Assembly: GCA_942491955.1 (NCBI GenBank)
Contig: CALOCV010000042.1
Location: forward strand, 1 to 19,912
Length of the DNA stretch: 19,912 nucleotides
Origin: CALOCV01 sp942491955
GTDB taxonomy: Bacteria > Chlamydiota > Chlamydiia > Chlamydiales > CALOCV01
Direction: 5' to 3'
This document shows positions 1 to 9,436 of the stretch, piece after piece. Position numbers and translations under genes: made by a program. The notes under the pieces were generated by a model. It saw only the letters and a list, made by a program, of their open reading frames with translations, was not told the DNA's origin and made no database searches. Numbering within the stretch: the first letter of the stretch is position 1; every line of letters begins with the position of its first letter.

Positions 1-1678
<1,678 letters not shown>

Positions 1679-1964
1679 AAAAATATTCTGTCAGCATTAA
1701 ATATTTTAACCGTTTTTCTCAAAGTATGCTGTGAAGCTATTCGCATTATTACCCTCAAGCGTCGTTTTATGTATTCAGTGATTTACTCAAACGCCATTTA
1801 CTATCTATGCATATGTATACAATAATTATACTTTTATGATATTTGTTCTTCTAGAGATAAAAATCTGTATTTTAACAGCATAGAAAAGGTAAGTATAGAA
1901 GCTTCAAGCGTTGCTCAACCTAGGATAGAAACTTGACACTAAAAGTTCATCAAACTTGTCCTTT
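1679..1964 (-). other. 16S-23S internal transcribed spacer without tRNA
   Basis: This 286-bp AT-rich spacer lies between the 16S 3' end and the 23S 5' end. I see no tRNA-Ile or tRNA-Ala cloverleaf, as expected for chlamydiae. Positions 1872-1892 are complementary to the 16S leader at 3581-3602 and form the 3' side of the pre-16S processing stem. Confidence 0.85.
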
Positions 1965-3507
<1,543 letters not shown>

Positions 3508-3678
3508 AAATAAATTATGAACGGAAAACTCTTTATATAAACAAAGAGTCCGCACAACGCTATTTAGGCTTGTTTACACATTACCCTTATCTATGCTGTT
3601 AAAGGTAAATTTGCGCCACTTGGTGTTTATTCTCTTCTTTGAGAACTACGTCTCTATCCTCAGAAGGAAGCTAAAACA
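3508..3678 (-). other. rRNA operon leader
   Basis: This is the transcribed leader between the inferred promoter and 16S. The minus-strand segment 3581-3602 pairs with 1872-1892 in the spacer: a 13-bp uninterrupted block, then two short blocks separated by a mismatch and a bulge. This is the expected RNase III-type stem enclosing 16S. A second small hairpin with a 7-bp stem and 8-nt loop lies at 3528-3549 (ACTCTTT / AAAGAGT). No protein gene is supported here. Confidence 0.7.
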
Positions 3679-3707
3679 AATATACAAAGAACTCATTTTA
3701 AACGCAA
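3679..3707 (-). promoter_or_regulatory. rRNA operon promoter
   Basis: Read on the minus strand, TTGCGT (3707-3702), a 17-nt spacer, then TATATT (3684-3679) match a sigma-70/sigma-66 type promoter. Just upstream (about 3711-3735) are several A-tracts (TTTTTCTTTTTTCTTTTTT on the plus strand), resembling an UP element. It lies outside the 16S processing stem, as required for the stem to be transcribed. Confidence 0.65.
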
Positions 3708-3778
3708 TGCCTTTTTCTTTTTTCTTTTTTCTGCATAAAAAAATTCCCATAAAATTCCTCACGTTAGACTCCTGGATC

Positions 3779-3864
3779 TATGCGAAGAATCCTTGCTGTT
3801 ACATCTCTCAATCCTTTTTCCTATGCGAACTTTTGCTGTTACACATCTCTCAATCCTTTTTTCC
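3779..3864. repeat. Imperfect tandem duplication of a gene start
   Basis: Two adjacent ~42-bp units both begin 'tatgcgaa', continue 'ttgctgttac(ac)atctctc', and end 'aatcctttttcc' (3779-3820 and 3822-3864). The second unit contains the start codon used by the downstream membrane-protein gene. The first contains an equivalent ATG at 3780 that is out of frame with it. Confidence 0.75.
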
Positions 3865-4707
3865 TTTCTCTTATTTTGGGTAGGGCACAGCTTTTTAGCG
3901 GAGCATTTTGTGGTACAATCTCGACTCCGCATCTATGATTATATCTTCCAACAAGAGACCTTCTTACCCTTGGAGCTGTCTGAAGAGCGATTGGAGCGAA
4001 TTCAGGAGGATTATGATCTTTTACAAACGTATGGCCACCGTTTGAAAGAACAGAAACGGGAAACTAGATGGAAACACCTATTCACCTCAGTTTCCCAATG
4101 GACCCTATTATGGTCTCTTTTCTCCTTTTTTACGGCTTGGTGGCTCTTGAGAGAGAGAGAGGGTGCCTTGCCTGCTGCTTGGTTGCTGCCTTTGATTCTC
4201 CTTCTCGACCTGCAAACCTCACCCTCTTCTCCTCTTCCCCCCTGGGAAAACGAACACCTTCTCTTTCCGCACGAAGATACATTGGTTGCCACCTATCGCG
4301 ACCAACCTCTTTCGGGAGGGATACAGCAACAAAAACGAGAATTAGAAAAGTGTTGGGAAGATTATTTACTGGATCGATGGTTGCAAGAGAGTGTACATTT
4401 GGGAAAAGAGCGGGAGCAGCAGGTGAAAAAAGCCGAATTTTTCTTTCAAGCAGCCCGACTCGATGTGGGGTCTCCCCTTCGAAAACGAGATCTTCTAGCT
4501 TGCTTGGAGCGACCCCTTCCAAAGAAAGCTCGATCTTTGCTCCTTCTTTGGCAACTTGGATTTTGTGCCATTCTATCAATCCGTGCTATAACTGCTCGAA
4601 TACCTTCTCGTTTTCACCTTGCCCATTTGTGGCGAACCAGTAGCGATGGGCCTCGTTTTCGTCAACGACCATTAAATTCATCGTTCCACAAAGATCGGCT
4701 TTCATAA
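3823..4707 (+). CDS. Unrecognised membrane protein with altered C terminus
   Basis: The product is 294 residues and of no family I recognise. I chose ATG 3823 because it begins a normal signal-anchor-like N terminus (MRTFAVTHLSILFSFLLFW). Further hydrophobic segments lie at about residues 82-103 and 115-130, so two or three membrane spans are likely. These are followed by a charged, probably helical region rich in K/E/Q (about 165-220). From about 4586 to the stop at 4705-4707, the codons run antisense through a fragment of the C45 hydrolase family (copy C). The last ~40 residues are therefore foreign to the original protein, whose native C terminus is probably lost. The start region is tandemly duplicated. 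It is transcribed divergently from the rRNA operon. That it is a gene is fairly likely from its length and composition; that it is functional is uncertain. Confidence 0.6.
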   Translation: MRTFAVTHLSILFSFLLFWVGHSFLAEHFVVQSRLRIYDYIFQQETFLPLELSEERLERIQEDYDLLQTYGHRLKEQKRETRWKHLFTSVSQWTLLWSLFSFFTAWWLLREREGALPAAWLLPLILLLDLQTSPSSPLPPWENEHLLFPHEDTLVATYRDQPLSGGIQQQKRELEKCWEDYLLDRWLQESVHLGKEREQQVKKAEFFFQAARLDVGSPLRKRDLLACLERPLPKKARSLLLLWQLGFCAILSIRAITARIPSRFHLAHLWRTSSDGPRFRQRPLNSSFHKDRLS

Positions 4708-4882
4708 CCGATTGGTGAAATTCTTGTGCACTTTTTGTGTTGGAAAGGATTTCATAGAAATAGAGAGTATTCGATTTTCCTCCGACAAAATGCCGTCCTT
4801 GTTTGTTCACTGCAACGCCGTGGTTGTTCATTGCCGCTTTACGAATAAGACCACTCCCTTCATCGACTCCCACTTGAATCTT
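4586..4882 (-). pseudogene. C45-type Ntn hydrolase fragment, copy C
   Basis: The minus-strand frame encodes about 80 residues containing AMNNHGVAV, QGRHFVGGKSN, LYFYEILSNT, EFHQSVMKADLCGTMN and NEKVFEQL. These match copy B (6449-6853) block by block at both DNA and protein level. Only the middle of an acyl-CoA:6-APA acyltransferase/C45 domain is present; the nucleophile region and C-terminal part are missing. Homology to copy B stops just upstream of the AMNNHG block, and the sequence then runs into the ATACC-type repeat end at 4883. It ends after VFEQL, nearly where copy B ends. It overlaps the end of the membrane-protein gene on the other strand. It is a dead remnant. Confidence 0.8.
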
Positions 4883-4886
4883 ATAC

Positions 4887-4911
4887 CAACCCAACTACAA
4901 CAGTTGGGTTG
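4887..4911. repeat. Perfect 10-bp hairpin upstream of the AlbA_2 gene
   Basis: CAACCCAACT (4887-4896), loop ACAAC, AGTTGGGTTG (4902-4911). It lies at a boundary that begins ATACC, like the ends of the 162-bp elements elsewhere in the window. It could be a repeat end, an operator or a weak terminator. There is no T-run after it on either strand, which argues against a terminator. Confidence 0.6.
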
Positions 4912-4936
4912 ATTGGGTTGATAAACCAATTATTTA

Positions 4937-4965
4937 TTGACCCAATTAAACCAAAATGATACTAT
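4937..4965 (+). promoter_or_regulatory. Promoter of the AlbA_2 regulator gene with operator-like repeats
   Basis: TTGACC (4937-4942), 17 nt, TACTAT (4960-4965) is a good housekeeping promoter 76 bp before the start codon. A 7-bp inverted repeat, ACCCAAT (4940-4946) and ATTGGGT (4964-4970), overlaps the -35 and -10. Three more TTGGGTT/AACCCAA units lie at 4888-4919, suggesting a binding-site cluster. Confidence 0.5.
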
Positions 4966-5017
4966 TGGGTTAATCCATTCGATGTGCAATTCCCCTTCAG
5001 AAAAACTTGCTCATCGC

Positions 5018-5030
5018 ATTTGGTATAATT
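5018..5030. repeat. Left arm of a 13-bp inverted repeat around the AlbA_2 gene
   Basis: ATTTGGTATAATT is the exact reverse complement of AATTATACCAAAT at 6388-6400. The gap to the start codon is 10 bp. It includes TATAAT (5024-5029), but no matching -35 lies at the right distance, so I do not call it a promoter. Confidence 0.75.
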
Positions 5031-5040
5031 CGAGGGTTTT

Positions 5041-6384
5041 ATGAAGTATCCGGGTCAAGAATCATCAAGGCTAGAATTTAAATTAGTTATTCCGAACAGT
5101 TCCAAAATCATTAGAACCGTCATCGGATTTTGCAATGCAAAGGGAGGAAAACTGGTTATCGGTGTCAAAAACGATGGCAGCATCGAGGGCATTCCCGAAG
5201 ATGAGGCGCATCAAGCTATGGAATGGCTCGATCATGCCATCTATGAAGCATGCACACCTCCTATCCTCCCTCTCATCTATCAGCAAAGAATCGATGGAAA
5301 GGTTCTTTTAATTATTGAAGTCTCTTCGGGAACGAACAAACCGTATTATCAAAAATCATTAGGCCTCTCAGAAGGGGCATTTATACGGCTCGGTAGATCG
5401 ACGATGAAAGCAGATGCCAATATCATTGAGGAACTGAAGTGGCAATCTAGAGGCATCTCTTATGATCAACTTCCGTTGTATCATGCGACAATAGAAAACC
5501 TTGATAGTTCCAAAATTCAATATTTTTTAAATCACAAACGGAATGGGGTCATATCCCCCTTAACAGAAGATGTCTTGCGATCCTATGAGATCATTACTCA
5601 AGAACATACTACAGACTATGCAACAGTTGCAGGAATGTTGCTATTTGGTAAATCTCCACAACAATTTCTCTCTGAAGCTTATGTGCTTTGCTGTCATTTT
5701 TCGAATTTCAAAGATCGAGAGGCTATCGCGTCTAGAACCTGCAAAGGCACCCTATTTGAGCAATTTAATGAATCATTTGACTTCATTATGGAAAGAATCA
5801 ACAAATCTTTTAAAATTGAAAGCAAAAAGCGAGAAGAACATTGGGAAATTCCACCGATTGCTATTCGAGAAGTATTAATGAATGCTATTTTACATCGAAA
5901 TTATCACATTCATGCTCCTATTAAAATATCAATTTATTCCGATCGAATCGAAATTTTCAGTCCTGGGGGATTGCCAGGACCCATTGACACGTTGGACTTA
6001 GAATCTGGGATCACATATGTTCGTAACACGAGCATTGCAAAAGTTTTATGGGAAGCCAAATACATTGAAAAAATGGGCTCTGGCTTCATCACTCTCTTCA
6101 GAAGTTATAGAGAAGAGGGATTACTATCACCACAAGTCATCGAAGGAACGAATTTTGTTAAATGCATTTTACCAAGAATACACGCTGATGCAATCCACGA
6201 AGACATCGATACATTGATATTAAATTTGTTTAAAAAATCCGCTGAAATATCGATGGCAGACATTATTCGCCAATTGAACCTACCTCGCACTTCTGCAGGC
6301 AGAGCTCTTCATCGACTCATCGAAAGTGGAAAATTAGCACGCCACGGAAAAGGCCCTGCAACAAAATATACGCGCTCAAAATGA
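5041..6384 (+). CDS. AlbA_2 / Schlafen-type DNA-binding and ATPase-like regulator (COG2865 family)
   Basis: 447 residues, intact. The N terminus is an AlbA_2 putative DNA-binding domain (about 1-130): 'ESSRLEFK' at 7-14, 'FCNAKGGKLVIGVKNDGSIEG' at 30-50, and 'GAFIRLGRSTMKAD' at 112-125. The middle (about 265-370) resembles the HATPase_c_4 domain of this family, with 'IREVLMNAILHRNY', 'DRIEIFSPGGLPG' and 'EKMGSGF'. The C terminus (about 390-447) is a winged helix-turn-helix ('LPRTSAGRALHRLIESGKL'). Such proteins are often annotated as RecG-like helicases or transcriptional regulators, but no helicase motifs are present. A regulatory role is inferred; the ligand or target is unknown. A GAGG sits 6 nt before the ATG. 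The gene is bounded on both sides by a perfect 13-bp inverted repeat and lies between fragments of a degraded gene family, so it looks like an acquired, still intact insert. Confidence 0.88.
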   Translation: MKYPGQESSRLEFKLVIPNSSKIIRTVIGFCNAKGGKLVIGVKNDGSIEGIPEDEAHQAMEWLDHAIYEACTPPILPLIYQQRIDGKVLLIIEVSSGTNKPYYQKSLGLSEGAFIRLGRSTMKADANIIEELKWQSRGISYDQLPLYHATIENLDSSKIQYFLNHKRNGVISPLTEDVLRSYEIITQEHTTDYATVAGMLLFGKSPQQFLSEAYVLCCHFSNFKDREAIASRTCKGTLFEQFNESFDFIMERINKSFKIESKKREEHWEIPPIAIREVLMNAILHRNYHIHAPIKISIYSDRIEIFSPGGLPGPIDTLDLESGITYVRNTSIAKVLWEAKYIEKMGSGFITLFRSYREEGLLSPQVIEGTNFVKCILPRIHADAIHEDIDTLILNLFKKSAEISMADIIRQLNLPRTSAGRALHRLIESGKLARHGKGPATKYTRSK

Positions 6385-6387
6385 AGA

Positions 6388-6416
6388 AATTATACCAAAT
6401 AGGGTAAATAAATGTA
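6388..6416. repeat. Right arm of the 13-bp inverted repeat and solo element end
   Basis: AATTATACCAAAT (6388-6400) mirrors 5018-5030 and starts three bases after the stop codon of the AlbA_2 gene. From 6392, ATACC...GGGTAAATAAATG resembles the 25-nt terminal arms of the 162-bp elements (about 19 of 25 positions against the right arm at 13023-13047). No partner end is visible, so it may be a solo remnant. Confidence 0.5.
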
Positions 6417-6448
6417 TTATTTTACGAATGAGTCAATACAGCCTAAAA

Positions 6449-6853
6449 TCACACTCCACGTGCCATGGAGAGTTGCTCAAAAACCTTCTCATTTTCGCCT
6501 TCCCCGTTTTTGGCAAACCAATAGCGATAAGCACCGTTTTCGTCAGCCACCATTACATTCATCGTTCCACAAAGATTCGCTTTCATGACCGATTGATGGA
6601 ATTCTTCTGCATTGTTCGTCTTTGAAAGGAGTTCATAGAAATAGAGAGCATTCGATTTTCCTCCGACAAAATGCCGTCCTTGTTTAAGAATACTCGCTGC
6701 AACGCCGTGGTTGTTCATGGCCGACAAGCATCCGATGTAACCAGGAAACGTTACCGAAGCGACAGAGGTCCCTTTTGCCCCTTTTCGTTGTAAAAGAATC
6801 GTTTGATCGGCTAAATTTTGCATTCCCCAGTCGAGATTTCGCCCAAATTCCAT
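6449..6853 (-). pseudogene. C45-type Ntn hydrolase middle segment, copy B
   Basis: 134 residues read cleanly on the minus strand. MEFGRNLDWGM at the start corresponds to the GxNxDW motif that follows the catalytic Cys in acyl-CoA:6-APA acyltransferases and related C45 hydrolases. This is followed by FPGYIGCLSAMNNHGVAAS, the HFVGGKSNALYFYELL block and RYWFAKNGEGENEKVFEQL. This is only the central part of the domain. The nucleophile-bearing N terminus and the C-terminal strand region are found instead in copy A, immediately upstream on the same strand (6883-7766). The frame is open and undamaged, so a second polypeptide of a split enzyme cannot be excluded. A decayed duplicate is the simpler reading. 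Confidence 0.7.
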
Positions 6854-6882
6854 CGGCGAATTTGATGATTGTTTTCCGGAAA

Positions 6883-7766
6883 TCAGGCTGATTTTCCGTT
6901 TTTTTCCAAAAGATGGTCTTGTTCTAGCCGAGCAAATGGAGCATCCGCAGCAAACCCCTCTCCGATCGCCAAGTCGATCGCTTTTTCTTTGAGGCGAAAA
7001 ACAATCGAATGCACCGTTCGATCATCTCCAACTTCTTTCAACGCCCTATGCACGGATCCATTTTCTCCAATTGCTGCTTTAGCAATCCGATGACCTCGTC
7101 TCGATTCTCGATACCATTCTTGAATCTGTTTTTCCCACACTGGATCTGCCGGACAAGAGGGGAGATCAGAAGGAGAATCATTGTCGATTCCAAAAGCTTT
7201 TACTTGTCCACAATCATCGACCTTTTTTGCTACACAAGTACACGCGACAGCATCGGGAAGAATATCCAAAAAAGTATTAACAAGAAGCACATCGTGATAA
7301 GGAATGTTTGCACCTTGGGCCAATCCACTCAGTTCCTGTTTCAAATCATCCGAGAGATCGAGCTGCCCCAAGCGTTCATCGATTACCTTCTTGTTTTCTT
7401 GTTGGTAGATCCAAGGAATGATCATTTGGTAATAGATCTTGTGGATTTCTGAACGAAATTTCTTTCCATGCTCAACGCCTTTCTGATAGGCCCCTTCTGC
7501 TTCAATACGACAAATCCGCACTTTTTTTGCTGAGCGGCATCGATTCACAACATAATCAACAATCGCTAAGCCAAGACCTACCAAAGGAATGCACTCAAGA
7601 ACCCGAGAACCAGGTGTTGGATTTTATCAAAAAGAGAGAGGGGGTGGTGGTTTTGGATCGCAAGAGCAATGTGTCGTGCACCGTAGCGCCATTGAGCCGT
7701 TCCTCTTTTGGCAATTTTCTCGGAAATCGTGGCATTTGGAGAGGTTAAATTGTAAAATATTTTCAT
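6883..7766 (-). pseudogene. C45-type Ntn hydrolase, N- and C-terminal parts, frameshifted, copy A
   Basis: Starting from ATG at 7766 (MKIFYNLTSPNATISEKIAK), the N terminus leads into a hydrophobic segment broken near 7594. The frame from 7766 stops at 7578, while the next frame continues as 'IPLVGLGLAIVDYVV'. Adding one G to the coding strand restores LVLGFLECIPLVGLGLAI. The second part holds the candidate nucleophile motif ACTCVA, then GQVKAFGIDND. It then jumps directly to C-terminal family sequence (EWYRESRRGHRIAKAA, DDRTVHSIVF, AIDLAIGEGFAADAPFARL). The roughly 130-residue middle of the domain is absent here but is encoded by copy B just downstream. The family cleaves or forms amide bonds after autoproteolytic activation. 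Substrate is unknown, and activity is doubtful without the middle part. Confidence 0.72.
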
Positions 7767-7846
7767 CACTAACACCAATATAAATTTTAACAAAAAAAAT
7801 GTTTTACCATAATTTCGCTTTTTTGTCATTTTTTTGAGGTTTTTGC

Positions 7847-7866
7847 AAAAGCCTTAAGAGGCTTTT
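7847..7866. repeat. Perfect 8-bp hairpin inside the IS remnant
   Basis: AAAAGCCT (7847-7854), loop TAAG, AGGCTTTT (7859-7866). The flanking A and T runs would let it act as a weak terminator on either strand, but it may simply be a deletion scar joining the IS end to the transposase remnant. Confidence 0.5.
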
Positions 7867-7867
7867 A

Positions 7868-7954
7868 ATGGCTCTAGAATATAGGACCTATTTTCATCTC
7901 GGTCAAAGTTATGGAATGAGCGAAAGTGCTTGGTGGAGAAGCTGTAGATGGTAG
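7868..7954 (+). pseudogene. IS5-family transposase fragment
   Basis: The frame reads MALEYRTYFHLGQSYGMSES and then diverges to a stop at 7952-7954. The segment LEY..YRTYFHIGQSYGISES is a hallmark of the N-terminal helix-turn-helix (HTH_Tnp_4) region of IS5-type transposases, where family members read 'LEYWREYRTYFH'; three residues (WRE) are missing here. No DDE catalytic region remains. Confidence 0.75.
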
Positions 7955-8018
7955 GAATAGACGTAACAGGTTGGGTCTTGGGTTTAATTTGTGGGATCTA
8001 CAACTACGAAACCGCTTA

Positions 8019-8258
8019 CGTAACCTAATGAAAACGCAAAGAGGCAAAGACACGAAGGCGCAAAGAATGGAAAATGAAATTTCACACAAAATTATTGGAT
8101 CTTCAATTGAGGTTCATCGGATCCTCGGAGGACCGGGGTTACTAGAAAGTGTTTATGAAAGTTTACGCTACGAGTTGACTCTGAGAGGTTCGTAAACGGC
8201 CTATAAACAACCTTTGCGCCTTCGCGTCTTTGCCTCTTTGCGTTTTCATTAGGTTACG
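8019..8258. repeat. 47-bp inverted-repeat unit enclosing a GxxExxY fragment
   Basis: Positions 8019-8065 and 8212-8258 are reverse complements with one mismatch in 47. The arms contain the purine-rich 'acgcaaagaggcaaagac' string. Similar 'cgcaaaggcgcaaag' repeats commonly accompany GxxExxY genes in many bacteria (from memory). The unit is 240 bp and sits inside the IS remnant. Confidence 0.85.
8067..8195 (+). pseudogene. GxxExxY protein, truncated after 42 residues
   Basis: From ATG 8067, directly at the inner edge of the left repeat arm, the frame reads ENEISHKIIGSSIEVHRILG, then GPGLLESVYESLRYEL, then stops. This is the N-terminal third of the GxxExxY family (PDDEXK-like fold; normally about 120-130 residues), including the name motif GLLESVY. 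The catalytic remainder is missing, replaced by the right repeat arm. The gene is inactive. The function of the full-length family is not established. Confidence 0.85.
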
Positions 8259-8300
8259 CAAGAAGTCTAGTTTTGCAAAAGCCTCTGTAAAGAAAACAGG

Positions 8301-8552
8301 GAACACATCGCAATATAGAAAAATTGGTTGCCTATGCCATCAAAAGCAGATAGATTCCAACTCCCGCAAAAAAACCAATGATGGCGGAAAAGGCAACGCG
8401 TCGTAAGTACCAGAAGAAATCGACCTGTTCAAGCCCCATGAGAGCGACTCCCGCTGCAGAACCAATAAGGAGGATACTTCCCCCTGTTCCGGCACAAAAG
8501 GCAAGCATCACCCAAAAGGAGTTATCGATTGGAAAACTGGAAAGAGGATACA
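8301..8552 (-). pseudogene. Duplicated 3' end of nhaD
   Basis: These 252 bp match 9406-9657 without gaps and with about eight substitutions. They include the last ~73 codons of nhaD in the minus orientation (stop at 8332-8334) plus 30 bp downstream of the gene. There is no start and no upstream part, so it is a non-functional segmental copy. Confidence 0.92.
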
Positions 8553-8605
8553 GAGCTTCTTCTACTCCCAGCTCTCAGAACAGGGAAGAATTCAGCAAAA
8601 AATAA

Positions 8606-8633
8606 TTGACATGAATCACAATATCTATACCAT
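8606..8633 (+). promoter_or_regulatory. Promoter of the 8665 gene
   Basis: A perfect TTGACA (8606-8611), 16 nt, then TACCAT (8628-8633), about 30 bp upstream of the start codon at 8665. The -10 is weaker than the -35. Confidence 0.5.
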
Positions 8634-8645
8634 TTAGTCAACCGC

Positions 8646-8663
8646 TTAATTGACAACACGCCC
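8646..8663. repeat. Solo 18-bp terminal-repeat-like end
   Basis: TTAATTGACAACACGCCC is the reverse complement of GGGCGTGTTGTCAATTAA. It differs from the ends of the element at 12744-13068 at only a few positions. It lies immediately before the start codon of the 8665 gene and covers the place where a ribosome-binding site would be. Confidence 0.55.
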
Positions 8664-8664
8664 T

Positions 8665-9201
8665 ATGAAAAAAATTTTTAAGCAGTATTGGATATATTTT
8701 TTATCGTTTATATTTTTAATATTAGGTTTGTTTTACTACAGTAAAGCGTATGGCTTTGAATATTATGCCTACGAACATGAAGGCAAAGCGTATGTTTTCG
8801 AACATCCTCTTGCTATTCAGCATATGCATACATACCTAAATCACCATATGACGCACTATCGTGTTCTAGCTTATGATGAGTGCAAAACCAGTGCCCAAAA
8901 AGTACAATTCCATAAAGAAAACGGGGAACGCTGTTATAAGGACGCTAAAGAGAGATGTTGGTGGTTAGCAAATATATCAGACAGAGACAAAGCGCGTTAC
9001 TGCTTTACAACTTTTGGTATTTTAGCTGCTCCTGGAGAACCGAGATCCAAAAGTATTATTGCTGTAATCAGCGCTCTTATTCAATACGGGTTAGATTGTA
9101 GCGACGAATGGCATTATATTAATACTAAACTCTACTGGAGCCAATATCATTTTGAAATGATGGAATTCCATCAAGATTTAATTAACCGCGGTCATTGTTA
9201 G
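8665..9201 (+). CDS. Unrecognised secreted or single-pass membrane protein
   Basis: 178 residues. An N-terminal basic stretch (MKKIFKQYW) precedes one strong hydrophobic segment (about 9-30), as in a signal peptide or signal anchor. The rest is soluble and rich in aromatic residues, His and Cys: 'YYAYEHEGKAYVFEHPLAI' at about 38-56, a Cys set within 'DECK', 'GERCYKDAKERCWWL' and 'ARYCFTTFG', and a terminal GHC. An exported protein with disulfides is plausible, but no family is recognised. ATG 8665 is chosen over the in-frame TTG at 8650 because it puts the basic residues directly before the hydrophobic core. No Shine-Dalgarno is visible. The gene is flanked by decayed duplications on both sides yet is itself intact. 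Confidence 0.65.
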   Translation: MKKIFKQYWIYFLSFIFLILGLFYYSKAYGFEYYAYEHEGKAYVFEHPLAIQHMHTYLNHHMTHYRVLAYDECKTSAQKVQFHKENGERCYKDAKERCWWLANISDRDKARYCFTTFGILAAPGEPRSKSIIAVISALIQYGLDCSDEWHYINTKLYWSQYHFEMMEFHQDLINRGHC

Positions 9202-9218
9202 GTTGAGTAAAGAAATTA

Positions 9219-9405
9219 GGTAACCTCGATTCCATTCTGGATAAAGCTCTTGATTCCCTTCCCACGCCGGATCTGAAGAAGGTTTAAGAGGAGGATCGTT
9301 ATCGATCCCAAAAGCTTTCGTTTCTCCGAGATCACTAATTTTGTTTTTTTGCCTCACAAGTACACACGACAGCGTCAAGAAGAATATCCAAAAAAGGATT
9401 AACGA
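9219..9405 (-). pseudogene. C45-type Ntn hydrolase fragment, copy D
   Basis: The minus strand encodes VLVNPFLDILLDAVVCTCEA followed by a frame change. It continues with GETKAFGIDNDPP, then SDPAWEGNQELYPEWNRG. This matches copy A (about 7105-7290), including the candidate nucleophile motif CTC and the same abrupt joint from FGIDND to the DPxWE block. The fragment is cut at one side by the 8665 gene and at the other (9406) by the nhaD 3' region that is itself duplicated. It is a dead remnant. Confidence 0.8.
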
Positions 9406-9436
9406 GAACACATCGCAATATAGAAAAATTGGTTTC

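Larger units (their letters stand above)
7836..8285 (+). mobile_element. IS5-family-like insertion sequence remnant
   Basis: GAGGTTTTTGCAAAA (7836-7850) and TTTTGCAAAAGCCTC (8271-8285) are inverted terminal repeats with 14 of 15 matches. The type (GAGRCYTTTGCAAAA-like) is what I recall for IS5-group elements. Just inside the left end is a remnant of the transposase that these elements encode. Most of the gene is gone, and its place is taken by a 47-bp inverted-repeat unit with a truncated GxxExxY gene. I see no clear target-site duplication. The total of 450 bp is far below a functional IS. Confidence 0.65.

Noticed and set aside
1679..1964. tRNA genes in the 16S-23S spacer
   Set aside because: No cloverleaf, no GTTCRA-type T-loop in a suitable context, and too short for tRNA plus both processing arms.
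4130..4579. 149-codon frame on the minus strand
   Set aside because: It is the shadow of the membrane-protein gene; low-complexity E/R/K composition. A short WxKIQV likeness to the start of the copy C frame seems accidental.
5024..5029. TATAAT as the promoter of the AlbA_2 gene
   Set aside because: No -35 at 16-18 bp and only 11 nt to the ATG; it is part of the inverted-repeat arm, and a better promoter lies at 4937-4965.
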